DNA of 64,000 bases from Manduca sexta (GCF_014839805.1 NC_051129.1:12590920-12654919), one strand, 5' to 3'; numbered from the stretch's first letter, positions 13,434-26,006 are shown. The notes: generated by a model from the sequence alone, not told the origin. Program-made: numbers and translations.

Positions 13434-13575
13434 GGACGGCTTTTACAAACACATCAGACTTTCGGGTGAGCGCTTTGAGCGCTCGCAACTCTTTGAAATT
13501 AAGTGACCATACTGAGGACCATCCACTACCGAGTAACAAACCTCAGCCTTGGACAGCCACAGGGAACCGATGCTA
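13434..13575 (+). repeat. Dispersed repeat G, copy 1
   Basis: Shares 'acaaacacatcagacttt', 'gggtgagc', 'ctcgcaac' and '..attaag..gac' blocks with 34838-34945 (+) and 19110-19250 (-). It contains a short palindrome (gagcgctttgagcgctc, 13467-13484). Probably an old SINE-like element. Confidence 0.5.
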
Positions 13576-14944
13576 TGACGCTGGCGAAATCTATAGCTTA
13601 TTTATTTATTTAAACTCTTTATTGTACATAATACACAAAAGTAAATATACAACAGAGATAATTAAATAACAGGAATTACAAATGGCGGTCTTATCGCTAT
13701 CGGCTATTTCTTCCAGACAACCTTTGGATGGATTTAAAATAACTAAGAACGTAGCTTGTCAACATTTATAAGTACTATATATTTATCGCTACCCGCTCCG
13801 CTTGTGACTGCGACCTCCACCGCACACCTTGCACGGAGCAAGCTTTAACAAGGGCGAGATAACAGCTTACTTATGGTGTGCTTATGGTGCCGATTACCGA
13901 TCTCGAGTGCATTGGATTTTTATGGCTCATGTGGTTTGTAATTAAGTGCAGTGCTTTTGAATATATTTATATTGGTTAAGCTTATGGTCTTGGTGGAGTT
14001 CCAAGTGGAGAATGGTTGGGATATTGGCCTTGATTTGGAATTCTCGAATAAATGGCAATAAATATTAAGCCATTTTTGTAACGCTCAAAGTGTTATTGTA
14101 AACCTATTTTGAAGTGGAATAAATTGGCTTCGGTTGGTGCTGAATAAAGTTTCCAACGACAAGCAATTTTTTCAATATATATAAATTTTCTTTCAGTAAA
14201 ACTAGTATATATCCAAGTAACGCAAACAAATTTAATAAAATTCATTTTATGCGGATCATTGCGATCTAATCTCTAGGTGTGTTATTGCTATGCCTCACCA
14301 AGTTACCATCTCACCATCCAATAAAAACAAAACAAATACTCCCCAAACATCGGAAAGATAAAGTTCAACGACCCGACGAAACAATCGGCCCTATACTATT
14401 AAGACAGTGCAATATACCCACAAATTCCATTACCACGTGATAAGAACTTATAAATTTATCACCGCGCCTTACACTGCGTAGCATAAATCTCGTGCGCCGG
14501 TAACCTGAGGCCGTGCAGTCGCGGCCACAATAACGGGCTACTTTAACATTTAGATTTTTTATCTATTTGATAGATATTATTGTGCTATTCAAATTTCTTA
14601 TCGTGGAATACCAATTGTTATTTTGAAATTTGGTTAAATTAGAGTATTTTTGATGACATATATTATAGGTATCTTTTTTGTGTTTTTAATGATATAATGA
14701 TAAGTTCAGTATTTACTGGAACAAATTATCTTACCCTTTATCATAAAACAATATAGTTATAGTATGAGACATCACATTAAGTCCACAATCATTTAACTAT
14801 GTTTCAAATGGAAATATTATGCTTGCAACTTGATATGTAATAGTAGAAATTGTCAATCCAAACTCTATTTGCGTCTAGTTAGTATGACTAAACTAGGAAA
14901 TTAAAAAAAAACACATTATTATACGCATAAAAAGGCCATTTTTT
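13576..14944. other. AT-rich non-coding DNA
   Basis: No coding pattern. A GC-richer patch at 13790-13900 and another at 14460-14540 stand out in composition but match nothing I recognise. Confidence 0.5.
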
Positions 14945-15060
14945 ATACGTCCACAGCATAGTAACCCCACTGGCCCTGATGGTAAGTGGGAATAGAATTT
15001 TGACTGACGAAAGATTACCCCTCGACGGTCGAGACAATTATGCCGGCCTGAAATTACGAT
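14945..15060 (+). repeat. End fragment of the 46229-type TIR element
   Basis: Carries 'cctgatggtaagtggg' and 'gattacccctcgacggtcga' followed by 'aattatgccggcctg'. Confidence 0.6.
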
Positions 15061-16437
15061 CGTCGGCCGTCTATTTACGATAAGCTAGGTCATAGTACCC
15101 ACAGCAGATTTTATCACACTTGTTTTTATTCTGCAATGGTATTCATGTAATGAAGACATCATTGTTATCGCGAATTCAACTGATGATCTTCAGCACGTAC
15201 TTTCTACTGCTACCCACCGATCATAGATAGGTCTGTTCAGGAGACTCACGCGATCCAAATTCTATGGAACCTAGTATATTTTTACTGGTACAGTTGGCCA
15301 GAAAATAGGTGAACTAATTTAAAAGTTTTAAATTCATCTACAACTTTTCAGTATATCTTTATCTAAAACAAATTAAGCTATTTGAAGATTATATTTGTGG
15401 TGAAAGTAGGTTGATATGTACACAAAAGTTTAATGGCGATTTGAAACTTTTCATTTGTTCAGATATTGTTTTAGCTGACTGTACATAGTATATAGTGGAG
15501 ATTGATACAAAAATTAAAGGATGACTTTCAATGATTGTCGGTACATACATAAATTTTTTAGATAAGCCGATTTTGCCTGACATAATATGTGTCCATTCAG
15601 GGCCAGTTTTTGTACGTGATGATCTATCTTTTTCCTTATAAATTACTTCGGACCGCCAGCAAAAATAATTAATATCAATGAGCGTTTGAAACTGTGCGAT
15701 CGATTTGAAATTAATTATTATGTTTCGATTCTGGAGCAAAATATCTACTTGTAGAATGAAAAAAATTGCCGTCATTTTGTATGAAAACTTTTGTTGAATA
15801 GCGTACTTTCTTTACATATTTTTAAACTGATAAGGCTAGCACGTTGTCCATCTTATTTAAGTAGCAAACCTGTCTAGAAACATGCCTACAATCTGAATGA
15901 TGAATCACTAAATACTTCGGCCAATGAACTGACTCTGAGACATAAAAAGTCTCATATTTCCCATGACTGGAATAGAGTAATTCCATTTACCTATTTAAAA
16001 ACCATAAAATTGAAAAATATACCTTAAGTATTAACATAAACGGGTCAATTATTTGTCCAACAGTACACCATAACGCACCGATCTAACAATAAAAAATAGC
16101 CACCGAGTGTTACGAAAGCTCTCACCGCAAGTCAACGGCGCGAGCGGCGATTCTAATAAATTGTCATCAATTCAAACGGTAATGAATTTTAAAGTGCTAG
16201 GAATGCGGTATATTTTGTAATAACAGCTGAATTGATGGTTCAAAGGCGATATCTTGACCTTTGTCTTGAAATCAATTTTATTGGTAATTACGTGAATGGT
16301 GTCGGTTGTTTAAGCTGGTTTTCGCCTCTATATATAATAAATTCTTACCTGTATTAACAAGGGGTAGGTAGAGGTGTAAGTAGAGTTCATGGTAGTTGTA
16401 ATTTAACAATGAATCTCGATTTGTATATATATATATA
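15061..16437. other. AT-rich non-coding DNA with one unrecognised 128-codon frame
   Basis: A minus-strand frame at 15389-15775 (128 codons) is the longest in this stretch. It has no recognisable domain, no splice context I can support and AT-biased codons, so I do not call it a gene. It could be debris of a transposon protein. Confidence 0.4.
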
Positions 16438-17493
16438 TCTATATATATAAAAATCAATTGCTGTTCGTTAGTCTCGCTAAAACTCGAGAACGGCTGAACG
16501 GATTTATCTTATCTTGGTCTTGAATTATTCGTGGAGGTCTAGGGAAGATTTAAAAGGTGAGAAAAATTCGAATAATTGCCGGGAAAATCCTCAAAACAGC
16601 ATTTTTCTATTTCCCATACAAACGTTTTCTAACTAATACGTAGAGTCAATTTGTAATTTATTACCGCTGCATAAAGTTCAAATTCGCGTGCGCGTTGGTG
16701 GATCTAATATCGCGTTCTGAAACTCAACAAAAGTGAAAGTGAATCGCGAACGCGACAAAATTGCATAGTCTCAAAATACATAGTACATAAATAGTGGTCG
16801 GCTTCGAGAAACTCAATTTTAGCTAACTTCAGTTGTTAATCTGTCCGATTATTTTTTTTAATAAGACTATATAGAAATCGAAAGATAAATCTTAAGTTTT
16901 GACACAAATTAAATTATGAATCTTAAGTTAAATTTCTGAACGCAATCATAATATTTGACATTAGATTTGACAACCAACTAATATGTCAATCCATCCTGTC
17001 GCATTTCAGAGCACGGAAAAAGTATTATTACGATATTATATCTATCTTTGTGGTTACGTGCGCGAGAACTTTCTTTACTTTGGTGATCCTTTGTGATAGT
17101 GACATTCCAAGTAATGTGCTCTTTTTTGTGATAGTGACACTTTACTGCTAAATGAGCGGGAAATTTTCTCACTTTGATTAATTACAATTTACGATGCCGA
17201 GGAGAAGACGACCTGACTTAGGTCGTCGTAGTCAATCAAATGTGCGAAGAGCTACCTCACGTGCTAACCGCACTGATGACCAGAGACAGACAGATCAAGA
17301 AAATAGTCGTATTGCTATGTCAGAATTGCGTTCTTTAGTGAGTGACAATGTAGGAGATAGGCTAAATTATTTATTCAATAAATGCTTTTTTTATTAAATA
17401 CGGATTCGATTTGTTTGTTTTAAAATCATTTTATACAAAAGATTAGGTCTTTTATTTATCCATGGGGTAGTATGAAGTCTGCCGGGTCAGCTA

Positions 17494-17494
<1 letters not shown>
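16438..17494 (+). mobile_element. Helitron of 1,057 bp with a residual ORF
   Basis: TC at 16438 preceded by A, and CTAG at 17491-17494 followed by T. The TA-rich 5' flank and a (TA)n tract directly after the CTAG suggest insertion into a TA microsatellite. The subterminal stretch 'ctgccgggtcag' precedes CTAG. A truncated relative is at 4680-5052. Too short to encode a RepHel helicase, so non-autonomous. Confidence 0.85.
17194..17397 (+). pseudogene. Short ORF in the Helitron, possible remnant of the RepHel N-terminus
   Basis: The frame has 67 codons, starting MPRRRRPDLGRRSQSNVRRA and very rich in Arg over its first half. From memory, several insect Helitron polyproteins begin with a similar Arg-rich, MPRRR-like segment; that is recollection, not a search result. 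No Rep HUH motif or helicase follows: the frame closes after a short unrelated tail. Its place near the 3' end of the element fits an internally deleted relic. It could also be chance. Confidence 0.4.
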
Positions 17495-17528
<34 letters not shown>

Positions 17529-17575
17529 TACGGTATCAGAGTAGCAGGTAGGTAGGTAGGTAGTAGTAGTAGAAA
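17495..17575. repeat. (TA)n and (GGTA)/(GTA)n microsatellites
   Basis: A run of TA dinucleotides from 17495 to about 17524, then ggtaggtaggtagg and gtagtagtag up to about 17572. It borders the Helitron terminus. Confidence 0.9.
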
Positions 17576-17732
17576 TAACAATAAATTAGGTCTTCGCTAC
17601 TTTTACAGCGTCCACGGTATCTCTACAATATCTTTATAGTTCCTTGTCATTTTGGGAAGAAAATAACTTCTATTCTTTGTACCCATTAGGATAGATTACA
17701 TTACTATTCATGTTTCACTGTGATCATAAATG

Positions 17733-17962
17733 GCTGCCTGTCTTAGTAGCGTAGTTGTACGACTGCAGCTCTAAAGTTGAGGTCTCCAGTTCGATCTCTA
17801 GGTCGGGCATGATATTAGGTTTTTCTACTTAAATCTAAAATTTACGCCCGGTAAGGCGATATGTTACCTATCATATCACGGGACGGAATATGCACGGTGG
17901 AAAGTGGGTGCACCAGTTGCGCCTCTGCCTACCCCTTCATGGATGAAAGGAGTGTGTGTGTT
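17733..17962 (+). repeat. tRNA-derived SINE, family A
   Basis: tRNA-like head, B-box region near 17790 (cagttcgatctctaggtcgg), the tttttctactt core, and the tail with 'atcacgggacggaata' and 'tgcgcctctgcctacccctt'. Confidence 0.7.
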
Positions 17963-18090
17963 AATCATAAACATATCAAATCAATGATAACAGTAACCAG
18001 TAATTTATCTCTCATTCAAATTATTTGAAGCAAGAATCAAAGTAACACTGGACTAACTTTAATTTCAAAAATATTTATGTCATTCTACCC

Positions 18091-18240
18091 AATATCAGCC
18101 CTGTTTTATATACTATCATACTGCTAGCCACGGACCTCTACTACTGAGCAGGTTTAGACCTTAGTCCACCACGCTAGCCTTGTGTGGATTGTTAGACTTC
18201 TTACACCCTTAGAATTCCGATATAGAACGTCTCAGAAAAC
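18091..18240 (-). repeat. 3' part of a family C SINE (head missing)
   Basis: The plus strand reads 'aatatcagccctg' and the following 3' half in inverted order, then diverges near 'gtctcagaaaac'. The tRNA-like head is absent, as in 5'-truncated retroposition. Confidence 0.7.
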
Positions 18241-18556
18241 ATCAAATTTTCACCCTGGCTAGTAATCAAAGCGGTCAAAGCCGCCGCTGGAGCGCGCTAT
18301 GGTTTTACAGTTACGTCCATCAGTCGATTATATCAGTCACCGCTTGAAGCACCTATTAACATTTAACTGTCAATAGTTAAATAAAGAGACAGATACAAAT
18401 TGTGACAGGCTTGTCATTACGGACTGATTTCATGTAACATAATGTTTGAAACGATATTAATTTGTTAGCGGTGTCTTTGGAACTGGTTTTGTGAAATGTT
18501 TCATTAGGTGTTCTGTTGTTGATAATATTGTTGTTTATGGGAATATTATATGACTA

Positions 18557-18852
18557 CTAGCTGTGCCTGCGACTTCGTCTGCGAGGAAATCAGTATGTAA
18601 CTATTGTATACATAAATACTTTATTTTCCCGCGTAATCCCACGAGATTTTTTACAACTACACGACCTCTTCAACAGTAATCGTTATATTCAGTCAATTTA
18701 CATAAAACTGTTACGTACTTAACCTAAACCTTTTTCAAGAATTTCACTATCTTTTAGTAAAAATCGTACAAAAACCCGTTCAGTAGATTTTAGGAAAATT
18801 GATCACATACAGACAGGCACCTTTGGGGACTTTGTTTCATAATATGTATAGA
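18557..18852 (-). mobile_element. Short non-autonomous Helitron
   Basis: CTAG at 18557-18560 preceded by A, and GA at 18851-18852 followed by T, which on the minus strand is A|TC...CTAG|T. The stretch next to CTAG is a degraded form of the GC-rich 3' end. 296 bp, no coding capacity. Confidence 0.75.
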
Positions 18853-19109
18853 TTATTAGAATAGGACTTAGGAATTAGGTCGTAACAACCAAGGCAAAAT
18901 GAGTGAAATAGGATTAAGAACAATCTTGACAAATATTTTGCTAGACAGTAACACCAGAATCGAGAATCCATATCAGTTAAACAAACTGCCTGCCTGATAA
19001 ATAATAATAAAAATAAATAATATAAATTGAAAACATAGTTACAGTTATCTTAAATATAAGGTAAAATATATATTTAGTAAGACCAGTTGCATAATCATCG
19101 ATATTTCAT

Positions 19110-19250
19110 CTTCTGCCAGAGCTGAGGTTCGTAACCCGTTAGTGGGTTACCCTCAGCATGGTCGTTTAATTTTCAATGGTTGCGAGGAGTGGTCACCTGA
19201 AAGTCCGGTGTGTTTCTATAAGCCCGTGCCAGGCCAACAAACGTAGGGTC
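19110..19250 (-). repeat. Dispersed repeat G, copy 2
   Basis: On the minus strand it repeats the order of blocks at 13434-13575 and 34838-34945. It has a small internal inverted repeat (aacccgtta/..gtgggtta) near 19133-19150. Confidence 0.5.
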
Positions 19251-19520
19251 AAAGAAAAAAAATGATAAGTTTGAACTATCTAGTTCTTAGTTATTTCAAA
19301 CTCTACACAAAGTATTACAAACTTTTGATAATATTTTTTCTTCTTTTATGGGTTTTCAAATTCCATACGTTATGATGATCACACACACAATGAGGTGATT
19401 TATATCTTTATTAAATAACCATCTGTTTGGAGTTAATAGATATAGCTATTTTTGTTTAGTAAAATAAAATGTGTATATTTTAAGAATAAACAAGATTGGA
19501 ATTTATGTCCTTTAAAACAA

Positions 19521-19600
19521 GCGTCTCGCCCCCTATCATATCGTGGGACGGAAATGCCTAAATGTAGTGAACTCTGGTTACCTTTTAAGGGTTACGCGTA
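19521..19600 (+). repeat. Fragment of a family A SINE tail
   Basis: About 80 bases carrying 'tcgccccctatcatatcgtg' and the following ggacgga block. The head is missing. Confidence 0.5.
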
Positions 19601-21738
19601 GGCTTCTAATTATAAATTCAAGTTTAGAGATATTGTAATTAATTTTAAAAAATAACATTAAGCAGTATTTATGGTTTTGGTAAAAGCAAATATATTATGA
19701 AAAAATATTTTTGGACTAACTCACTCACATAAGCAGATGTAAATGTTGTTAATTTTTTATTGTAGAGTCGTTTCCGTAGTTTAATTTGAATTAGGGTATA
19801 GATTTAAGGAACACAATCTAGTCTTAATTTAATTAAGTACTTAAATATTGTTACTAATGATTGTGTTGTGTATTATGCCTTATGTCAAATAATAAAAAAA
19901 AATACAGAAATACAGTCCATGATCATAATATCAACAACAAAATTTGAAAAAATAAATCATATAAAAAGCTTTGAAACACCAATATCAAAATCCTAACTTC
20001 TCAAATAAATACGCAAGGTAAAGCTGATAAAATTCGATTCTAAACTAAAAAACAAAATTATAACTAAATTGAAACAACCAATTAGTTAAAAAAAGACTCT
20101 ATGTGAATGCAAGTCGTGTCTTGTATTGAGTAGCTATTATAACATCACGGTATGTAATATTGCATCATATAAATACACAGTATACTCACTGTCTACCCCA
20201 ACAAAGTAAATTTATTTTCACTCTGTCTCCAACCCGTGCGTAACAGGTTTTTATCGTGTCCGATAAAGGTTTAAACGTCCGAGGTTGAATTAATTAACAG
20301 ATATTTGATTTGAACTCGGAGCCGCCTAGTGACATACGACAAATTCTTTTTATGTACAGGTATTGTGCGAGAGGGAACAATGCTGTTAGAGCCGTGTCTT
20401 ATCACGCACGCATGCAACTACTACTTAAAGTTATTCGTAGAATAAAATATATCATATAACTACTCGCCACATAAATGATAACCCATTCAATTACAATAGC
20501 CTTGGTCTAATGTACCTACATTAGCTGTCTAATCAAGTCACACTAATCTGTGCGTACAAATAAATGATCATAAAACGATTACTATTTTAATACGACAATT
20601 GTCAAATAAAATTTACTTGGAAAATGTGAAACATTAAATAAAACTATTTTGCGAATTTTGTCGTGGTTTTTATATTATAATTTTCTGCCGACGTTTCGAA
20701 AACTTCTTGGATGATCAACACCTCAGTCCGCACCGTGACCACAATAGCTGTAAAGTCTTTTAATTCACATTAAGCTGATAATTTATAATTGTCAGATACA
20801 ACTTATTTATAAGATAAAATAAGTTATAAGCTAATGAAAAAATTCAGTTACATAGATTAAATATGTTGACCATTTAAACTTAGTTATACATTATATCACA
20901 GATAAGTTTAATCTGTAGATTAAAATCAGCCAATCAAAAGCATTTAATCCGTGGGAACTTTCAGCATAAACCGATCCTCGCCCACGCATATTGTGATATC
21001 AGACAGTAAACGTTTATTTGGTTCAACATCTCGTAAAATGTGACCACTGGCTATATGTATTGCTCAATGGGACCTCAAGAGGCAAAGGTCTTCGCCGGGA
21101 ATATTTTATTCTGATTTGACCGTTTCAAGTACCATCTTATTTCATTAACATAAATGGAGTTCGAATGTACAGTCAGTAACAAAAGTTGCTAAACAAATTT
21201 ATAAATATAAATCGACTACAAAATGATGTCCTTTACAATCAAGTTTATTCTTCAACTGAAATAAATTACAAAGGGTTTTATTTATTTCAAACAAAGACAA
21301 ATAAATGTTGCTATTAAATTGATCGTTTAAAAATCTTTCAAAAATTGCAATTTCTTCAGATATTTTGTTGCCGACCATACGACCGTTTTCAATGAAAATT
21401 CTGGATCAGTAGTTTGGATGGTAATGTATGGCTCCCTTGTTTTATATCTAAATATTTAGATTGATCTGTAAGGTTCAAGTTGGATGGATATTTATATATT
21501 TTTCATCTTAATGAGTAGAACAGTTATCAGTTTTCTAGAAGGTTAGCACCACGCTTGCACTAATAGATACATAGAAAATTAATTATAAAGTAGTGCGTGG
21601 CACTGTCCTATGATTGTAACTTAAAAGTTTAGAATGTTATGTTACAAAGTAATCCATGACATGGACTTATGATTGCCACTTAAAAATTTCAAATGTCATG
21701 TCTCGTAATTTACTCATTAATTCGATAATCATTCAGGT
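19601..21738. other. AT-rich non-coding DNA
   Basis: No gene. A patch at 20650-20780 ('ccgacgtttcgaaaacttct', then 'gtccgcaccgtgaccac') resembles a dispersed insect repeat and partly echoes the window start, but its class is not known to me. The rest is unassigned. Confidence 0.5.
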
Positions 21739-21882
21739 AATCAGCCCTGAGTCTGGAATTAGTATCCAAAGAAGCGATAGGCTCGCCCTCTATCACATCA
21801 TGGGACGGAACACACTTAGCGCAAAGTGGGTGCCCTGGTTGCGCCTCTGCATATCCCTTCGGCGATAAATTTTGTGATGTTT
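21739..21882 (+). repeat. Headless family A SINE
   Basis: Begins at 'atcagccctgagtctggaat' and runs through 'cgataggctcgccctctatc' to 'tatcccttcggcgataaat'. The tRNA-like head is missing. Confidence 0.7.
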
Positions 21883-22965
21883 GTGTAAACAGCTATTACA
21901 CAATATAAATAAGTGGATGTGTTTATATATGTCTATCTATACTGCGACAGACTTTCGCATATGAGAAATCGACAGCCTAATAAAAAAACATAGTAAGTTA
22001 AATGACAAGCAATCAGTTTTAACTAAAGGTAGTTACAAGGCCATGTCATTACTCTTTTTATTTTTGATCTCGATAAATGCACTTAAAAAATCTTCACATT
22101 TTTAATCTTGATAAATGCTAATAAGAAACTAATTAACAAAAATATTAACACACTTTTTATTACTAGAGCATGACCTTTTCTCCCCTGGCGCAATAAAAAT
22201 ATTGTAATTAAAATTCGCAACAAAACTACGCAATATAAAAAAGTTTTTTTTGTTCATAATTCAAACTTTATGATCGTTATTTCATTTGATAGTGTTAAGA
22301 ACTTGTTATTTTAGGGTTCCGTAATAATAAACAAACTAAGGTCTAACTCTCTGTAAAACAAAATTAGTAAAAAATAACCTAAGATAAGTAATATAGTAAT
22401 CAGTGTACAAAATGGTGTTTTGTTATTTCTTATTTAAAATAAAAATTGTTTTGCTTATGGATTATGACGAAAATAAAACTATCGTGAATGTAATTTGGGA
22501 AAGAATTTAAATATCTCTTTTTAATTCAATTATTTTTTTAGATTATGGCTCCCTCGTTGACAGATAATAATTTTGCTGCTATCAAAATAGGAAGTCCGGT
22601 AAAGTTTTGATAGGTCTAACTGTATGTGACTGTAATTAAAAGCAAATTTGTAAAAAACACAGTTCACAAGTTGTTATTTTATTTTATATTATTTTTAGTA
22701 TTAACTGCGGAACTTTACACAAATTATGTACTGATATTCACTTGCTTTTATATAATAATCCAATAATTAACGATCGGTAAAAATTTCGGCACTTTATACA
22801 TAAGTCACGAATGGTATTAATTTGGTATTAATTAGTATTAAGTTGAGCGTTTTTCATTAGTTGGCTATAAAGTTTTTTTGACTACCAGATATTATAACTG
22901 TAATTAGGAATTAATTGATTAGAATGAAAAAGGTTTTAGAATTATACCGGCATAAATTATATCAC
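21883..22965. other. AT-rich non-coding DNA, nothing recognised
   Basis: No coding frame, no repeat shared with other parts of the window. Confidence 0.5.
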
Positions 22966-23130
22966 TAAACTGGCTTTTGCGAGCGGCTTCGCCCGCGTCT
23001 TACGACATAAAAGAAGCCTACTACTTAGGAGTTATGTAACTTCCGATTAGTGAAAAAAAACAAAATCAATTTAGTAGTTCCTGAGATTACTGCGTTCAAA
23101 CAAACAAACTCTTCAGCTTTCGATATTAGC
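22966..23130 (-). mobile_element. Degraded Helitron remnant
   Basis: The right end on the minus strand reads the 'agctgaagagtttgtttg' type start (degenerate), and the left end has the GC-rich 'ggcttcgcccgcg' stretch with CTGG in place of CTAG. A strongly deleted internal part leaves about 165 bp. Confidence 0.6.
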
Positions 23131-23248
23131 ATAGATTTATTTATTTTTAGTATTGAGTGACGAAATGCGCAAACCTCTCGTATGAAGATTGATTGCAAAA
23201 AATTGCATAGTATCACCCTCAGTTAGTACCACCGCTTTGTCTTTACAC

Positions 23249-23369
23249 ACATCACGCTATTATCCCTGGAGAGGTAGGCAGAGATGCATCCGTGACAATC
23301 ACTTTTACCTGCGTGTTTTGTCCTATGATATGATAGGAGACGAGCCTATTTCTTTATACCAAGCATAAT
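23249..23369 (-). repeat. Family A SINE tail fragment
   Basis: Inverted tail blocks: 'cacatcacgctattatccc', then 'gtcctatgatatgatagg', then 'agacgagcctat'. The head is absent. Confidence 0.55.
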
Positions 23370-23424
23370 GTTATATGTATGATGCGAGGTCTGATATAAA
23401 AATAACATAATATAATTATATAAA

Positions 23425-23746
23425 TAATATCAGCCCTGTATTATATACTGTCCCACTGTTGGGCACGGGCCTCCTCTACCACTTAGAGGGATTTGGCCTT
23501 AGTCCACGACGCTGGCCTAGTGCGGATTGGTAGACTTCACACATCCTCGACAATTCCTAATAGAGAATTTCTTAGGTGTGCCAGGTTTCCTCACGATGTT
23601 TTCCTTCACCGATAAAGCAGGCGATAATTCACAAATAATACACACATATTTTTTTTAGAAAAGTCAGAGGTGTGTGCCCTTGGGATTTGAACCTGCCGAC
23701 ATTCGTCTCGGCAGTCCGTTCCACAACCAACTAGGCTATCGCCGCT
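23425..23746 (-). repeat. tRNA-derived SINE, family C, full length
   Basis: Complete from 'aatatcagccctgtattata' at the 3' end (left) to the tRNA-like head at 23746, with the inverted B-box 'ggatttgaacctgcc' near 23682. Confidence 0.85.
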
Positions 23747-24445
23747 TTTAAAAAAATATCATATCGTCTTATAATTAAAAGATTAAAAAGTCACTCAACC
23801 GGACACAACTATTCTAAATTTAAACTAGTCATTAAATTTAAAAACATGCGGATTTCACCGGCGACCGAATTAATCCGATTAAAACGGATTAATAAATCAA
23901 CACCCATAATCCATAAATCCGGCGCTACAGATAATAAAAGCTATCAGTTTGATGTTCTGTCATTCAACAGTCAAAACAAACTTGTATGAGGTTTAGCACG
24001 ATTTATTGATTTTATACTGAAGTGTTAAATGTTAATGATTGTTAAATAAGTTTTGGTTGCTGTTTCATCTGCGTGGAATTTTATTTGTGTCAAAAAGTAA
24101 TCTGTTTCCTTTTTGCGGATTTAAACTTATTGCGTACAAAATAGGTTCAAAGGATGAATCGTAACTAATAGATAAAGTTACTATTTATTATATTATAGAC
24201 GATTCTGATTAAAATAAAAAAAAAATAACGAATCCAAATCGTGGACATACGTGTTAAATAAAACTAGAATTAGAAAGCTGTTTAAAAATAGAATGAATTT
24301 ATTTTTGATATTTGTAATTTATAATTTCATCGGATATCTAACATTCATAATTTTAATATTCTGTTTAGTAGATACTGTTATATGCAAAGAGTTCATTTGG
24401 TTGGCTACCATTACTCAAAAATACAGAAATAAGTTTATCATTTAC
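23747..24445. other. AT-rich non-coding DNA, nothing recognised
   Basis: An 84-codon frame at 24251-24505 is Ile/Phe-rich from AT-rich sequence and runs into the Helitron end; not a gene. Confidence 0.5.
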
Positions 24446-24690
24446 CAGCTTTTACCCACAGCTCCGGTCGCGGTTCCGCTCGCGTTAAAAGTTTTTCCGG
24501 TATAATTATTTTCCCGGGATAAAAACAAAATATTAAATAAATATAGATAAATTAAGAAAGAAAGAAAGAAGAAGAGATAAAATATAGATAAATTCAGGAG
24601 TTATATGGCTTCTGTTAGTAAAAGAAATTTCAAAATCAGTTCAGTAGTTCCAGAGATTAGCCACTTCTCTTTGTAATATTGATATAGATG
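24446..24690 (-). mobile_element. Degraded Helitron remnant
   Basis: The left side has 'ccagcttttacccacagctc' and 'ggttccgctcgcg', a worn 3' end. The right side has 'agattagcc..ttgatatagatg', a worn 5' end. A GAAA microsatellite (24556-24575) sits inside. Confidence 0.5.
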
Positions 24691-25068
24691 AGTATTTTTT
24701 ACTGTTAAGAGTATATTAGAATGGCTAAATGGAAAAACCACCGAAATAGCTTCTAAGATCAACGGTTGTACATGCAATGAGACGGGTCGGTAAAATTCCA
24801 TCACCTGTGAAGTCACGCAAAGTATTTTAGTCGACATTACACTGTGTTACATAAAGTTATAAACACATATAGGGATGTTCCGTAGAATATTTCTAAGGAG
24901 AATAAAATTTTATTTTATATATGAACGGCCAAACCAAATGACCCCAGTGCATCTACGATAAGCTTGTATACATCTATCCGACGTAGAATATATACCTGTT
25001 ATCCATAAAGGTAGTTTATAAACATTAAATCAATATTCAAAAACATTAACAAAATTTTATACATATTA

Positions 25069-25393
25069 ATATATCAGCCCTGTACTATATACTTTCCCAC
25101 TGTTGGGCACGGGCCTCCTCTACTACTGAGAGGGATTAGGCCTTAGTCACCACGCTGGCCTAGTGCGGATTGGTAGAATTCACACACCTTCGAAGGTATA
25201 TTCTTATAGAAAATTTCTCAGGCATGCAGGTTTCCTCACGATGTTTTTCTTCACCGTTGAAGCAAGCGATAATTCACAAAGAATACACACATATTTTAAA
25301 AAAAAATCAGAGGTGTGCGCCCTTGGGATTTGAACCGGTGGACATTCGTCTCGGCAGTCCGTTCCACAAACAACTAGGCTGCCACGACTATTT
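25069..25393 (-). repeat. tRNA-derived SINE, family C, with target duplication
   Basis: Near full length. Flanked by identical 14-base direct repeats ttttatacatatta at 25055-25068 and 25394-25407, a target site duplication from L1-type retroposition. The head is slightly damaged. Confidence 0.88.
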
Positions 25394-25420
25394 TTTTATA
25401 CATATTATATAAAACCTATT

Positions 25421-25472
25421 AATGATGTGATGGCCCATGTTCAACAAAAGACCTCCTGCAGCGGATGATGAT
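25421..25472 (+). repeat. Probable RTE-type LINE 3' tail fragment
   Basis: 'ggcccatgttcaacaaaaga..cctgcagcggatgatgat' resembles the blocks at 27453 and 53884. It ends in a short GAT repeat, as RTE-like tails do; the class is recalled, not searched. Confidence 0.4.
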
Positions 25473-25539
25473 TAGTAATAGTTATTTTCAGCATTAATTA
25501 CAAGTAGCTAATTGCACAATTGAACGGTTTATTTTTACT

Positions 25540-25735
25540 ATTTCCATTCACAACACTCTTCTTCTTATTTACTCGTTATCGTCACCACCACCTGGAGGGC
25601 GAGGGGGGGTCTGGGTGAAACGGTTATGTTGGTTTCACCGGTCTTACGGCCCAATGTCGACTTTCGTGAGTATAGCATCATCCGAGCGAGCATTGGGCCG
25701 AGTCCCTACCCCTGTATATGCCCTACGTAAGTATA
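25540..25735 (+). repeat. GC-rich patch with a 9-bp inverted repeat
   Basis: ggcccaatg at 25648-25656 pairs perfectly with cattgggcc at 25691-25699 across a 34-base loop. The surrounding sequence is far more GC-rich than its neighbours. Unclassified; possibly part of a transposon. Confidence 0.4.
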
Positions 25736-25818
25736 TTAAAATAAATAAATAAAAAATGCTTTAGTTAGTATCATAGTTGCACTTGTGATAAGTCAAGGTA
25801 CATAAGAATATTTAATAA

Positions 25819-26006
25819 ATAATAATAATAATATCAGCCCTGTATTATATACTTGCCCACTGTTGAGCACGGGCCTCCTCTACTACTGAGGGGGATTATG
25901 CCTTAGTCCATCACGCTGGCCTAGTGCGGATTGGTAGACTTCACACACCTTCGAAATTCCTATAGAGAACTTCTCAGATGTGTAGGTTTCCTCACGATGT
26001 TTTGCT
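25819..26006 (-). repeat. Family C SINE, 3' part only
   Basis: Starts in (AAT)n and 'aatatcagccctgtattata', and matches the family until 'cctcacgatgtttt'. The head half is missing. Confidence 0.75.

Noticed and set aside
15389..15775. 128-codon minus-strand frame as a possible gene
   Set aside because: No domain, AT-biased composition, no splice or promoter context. Kept only as a remark.
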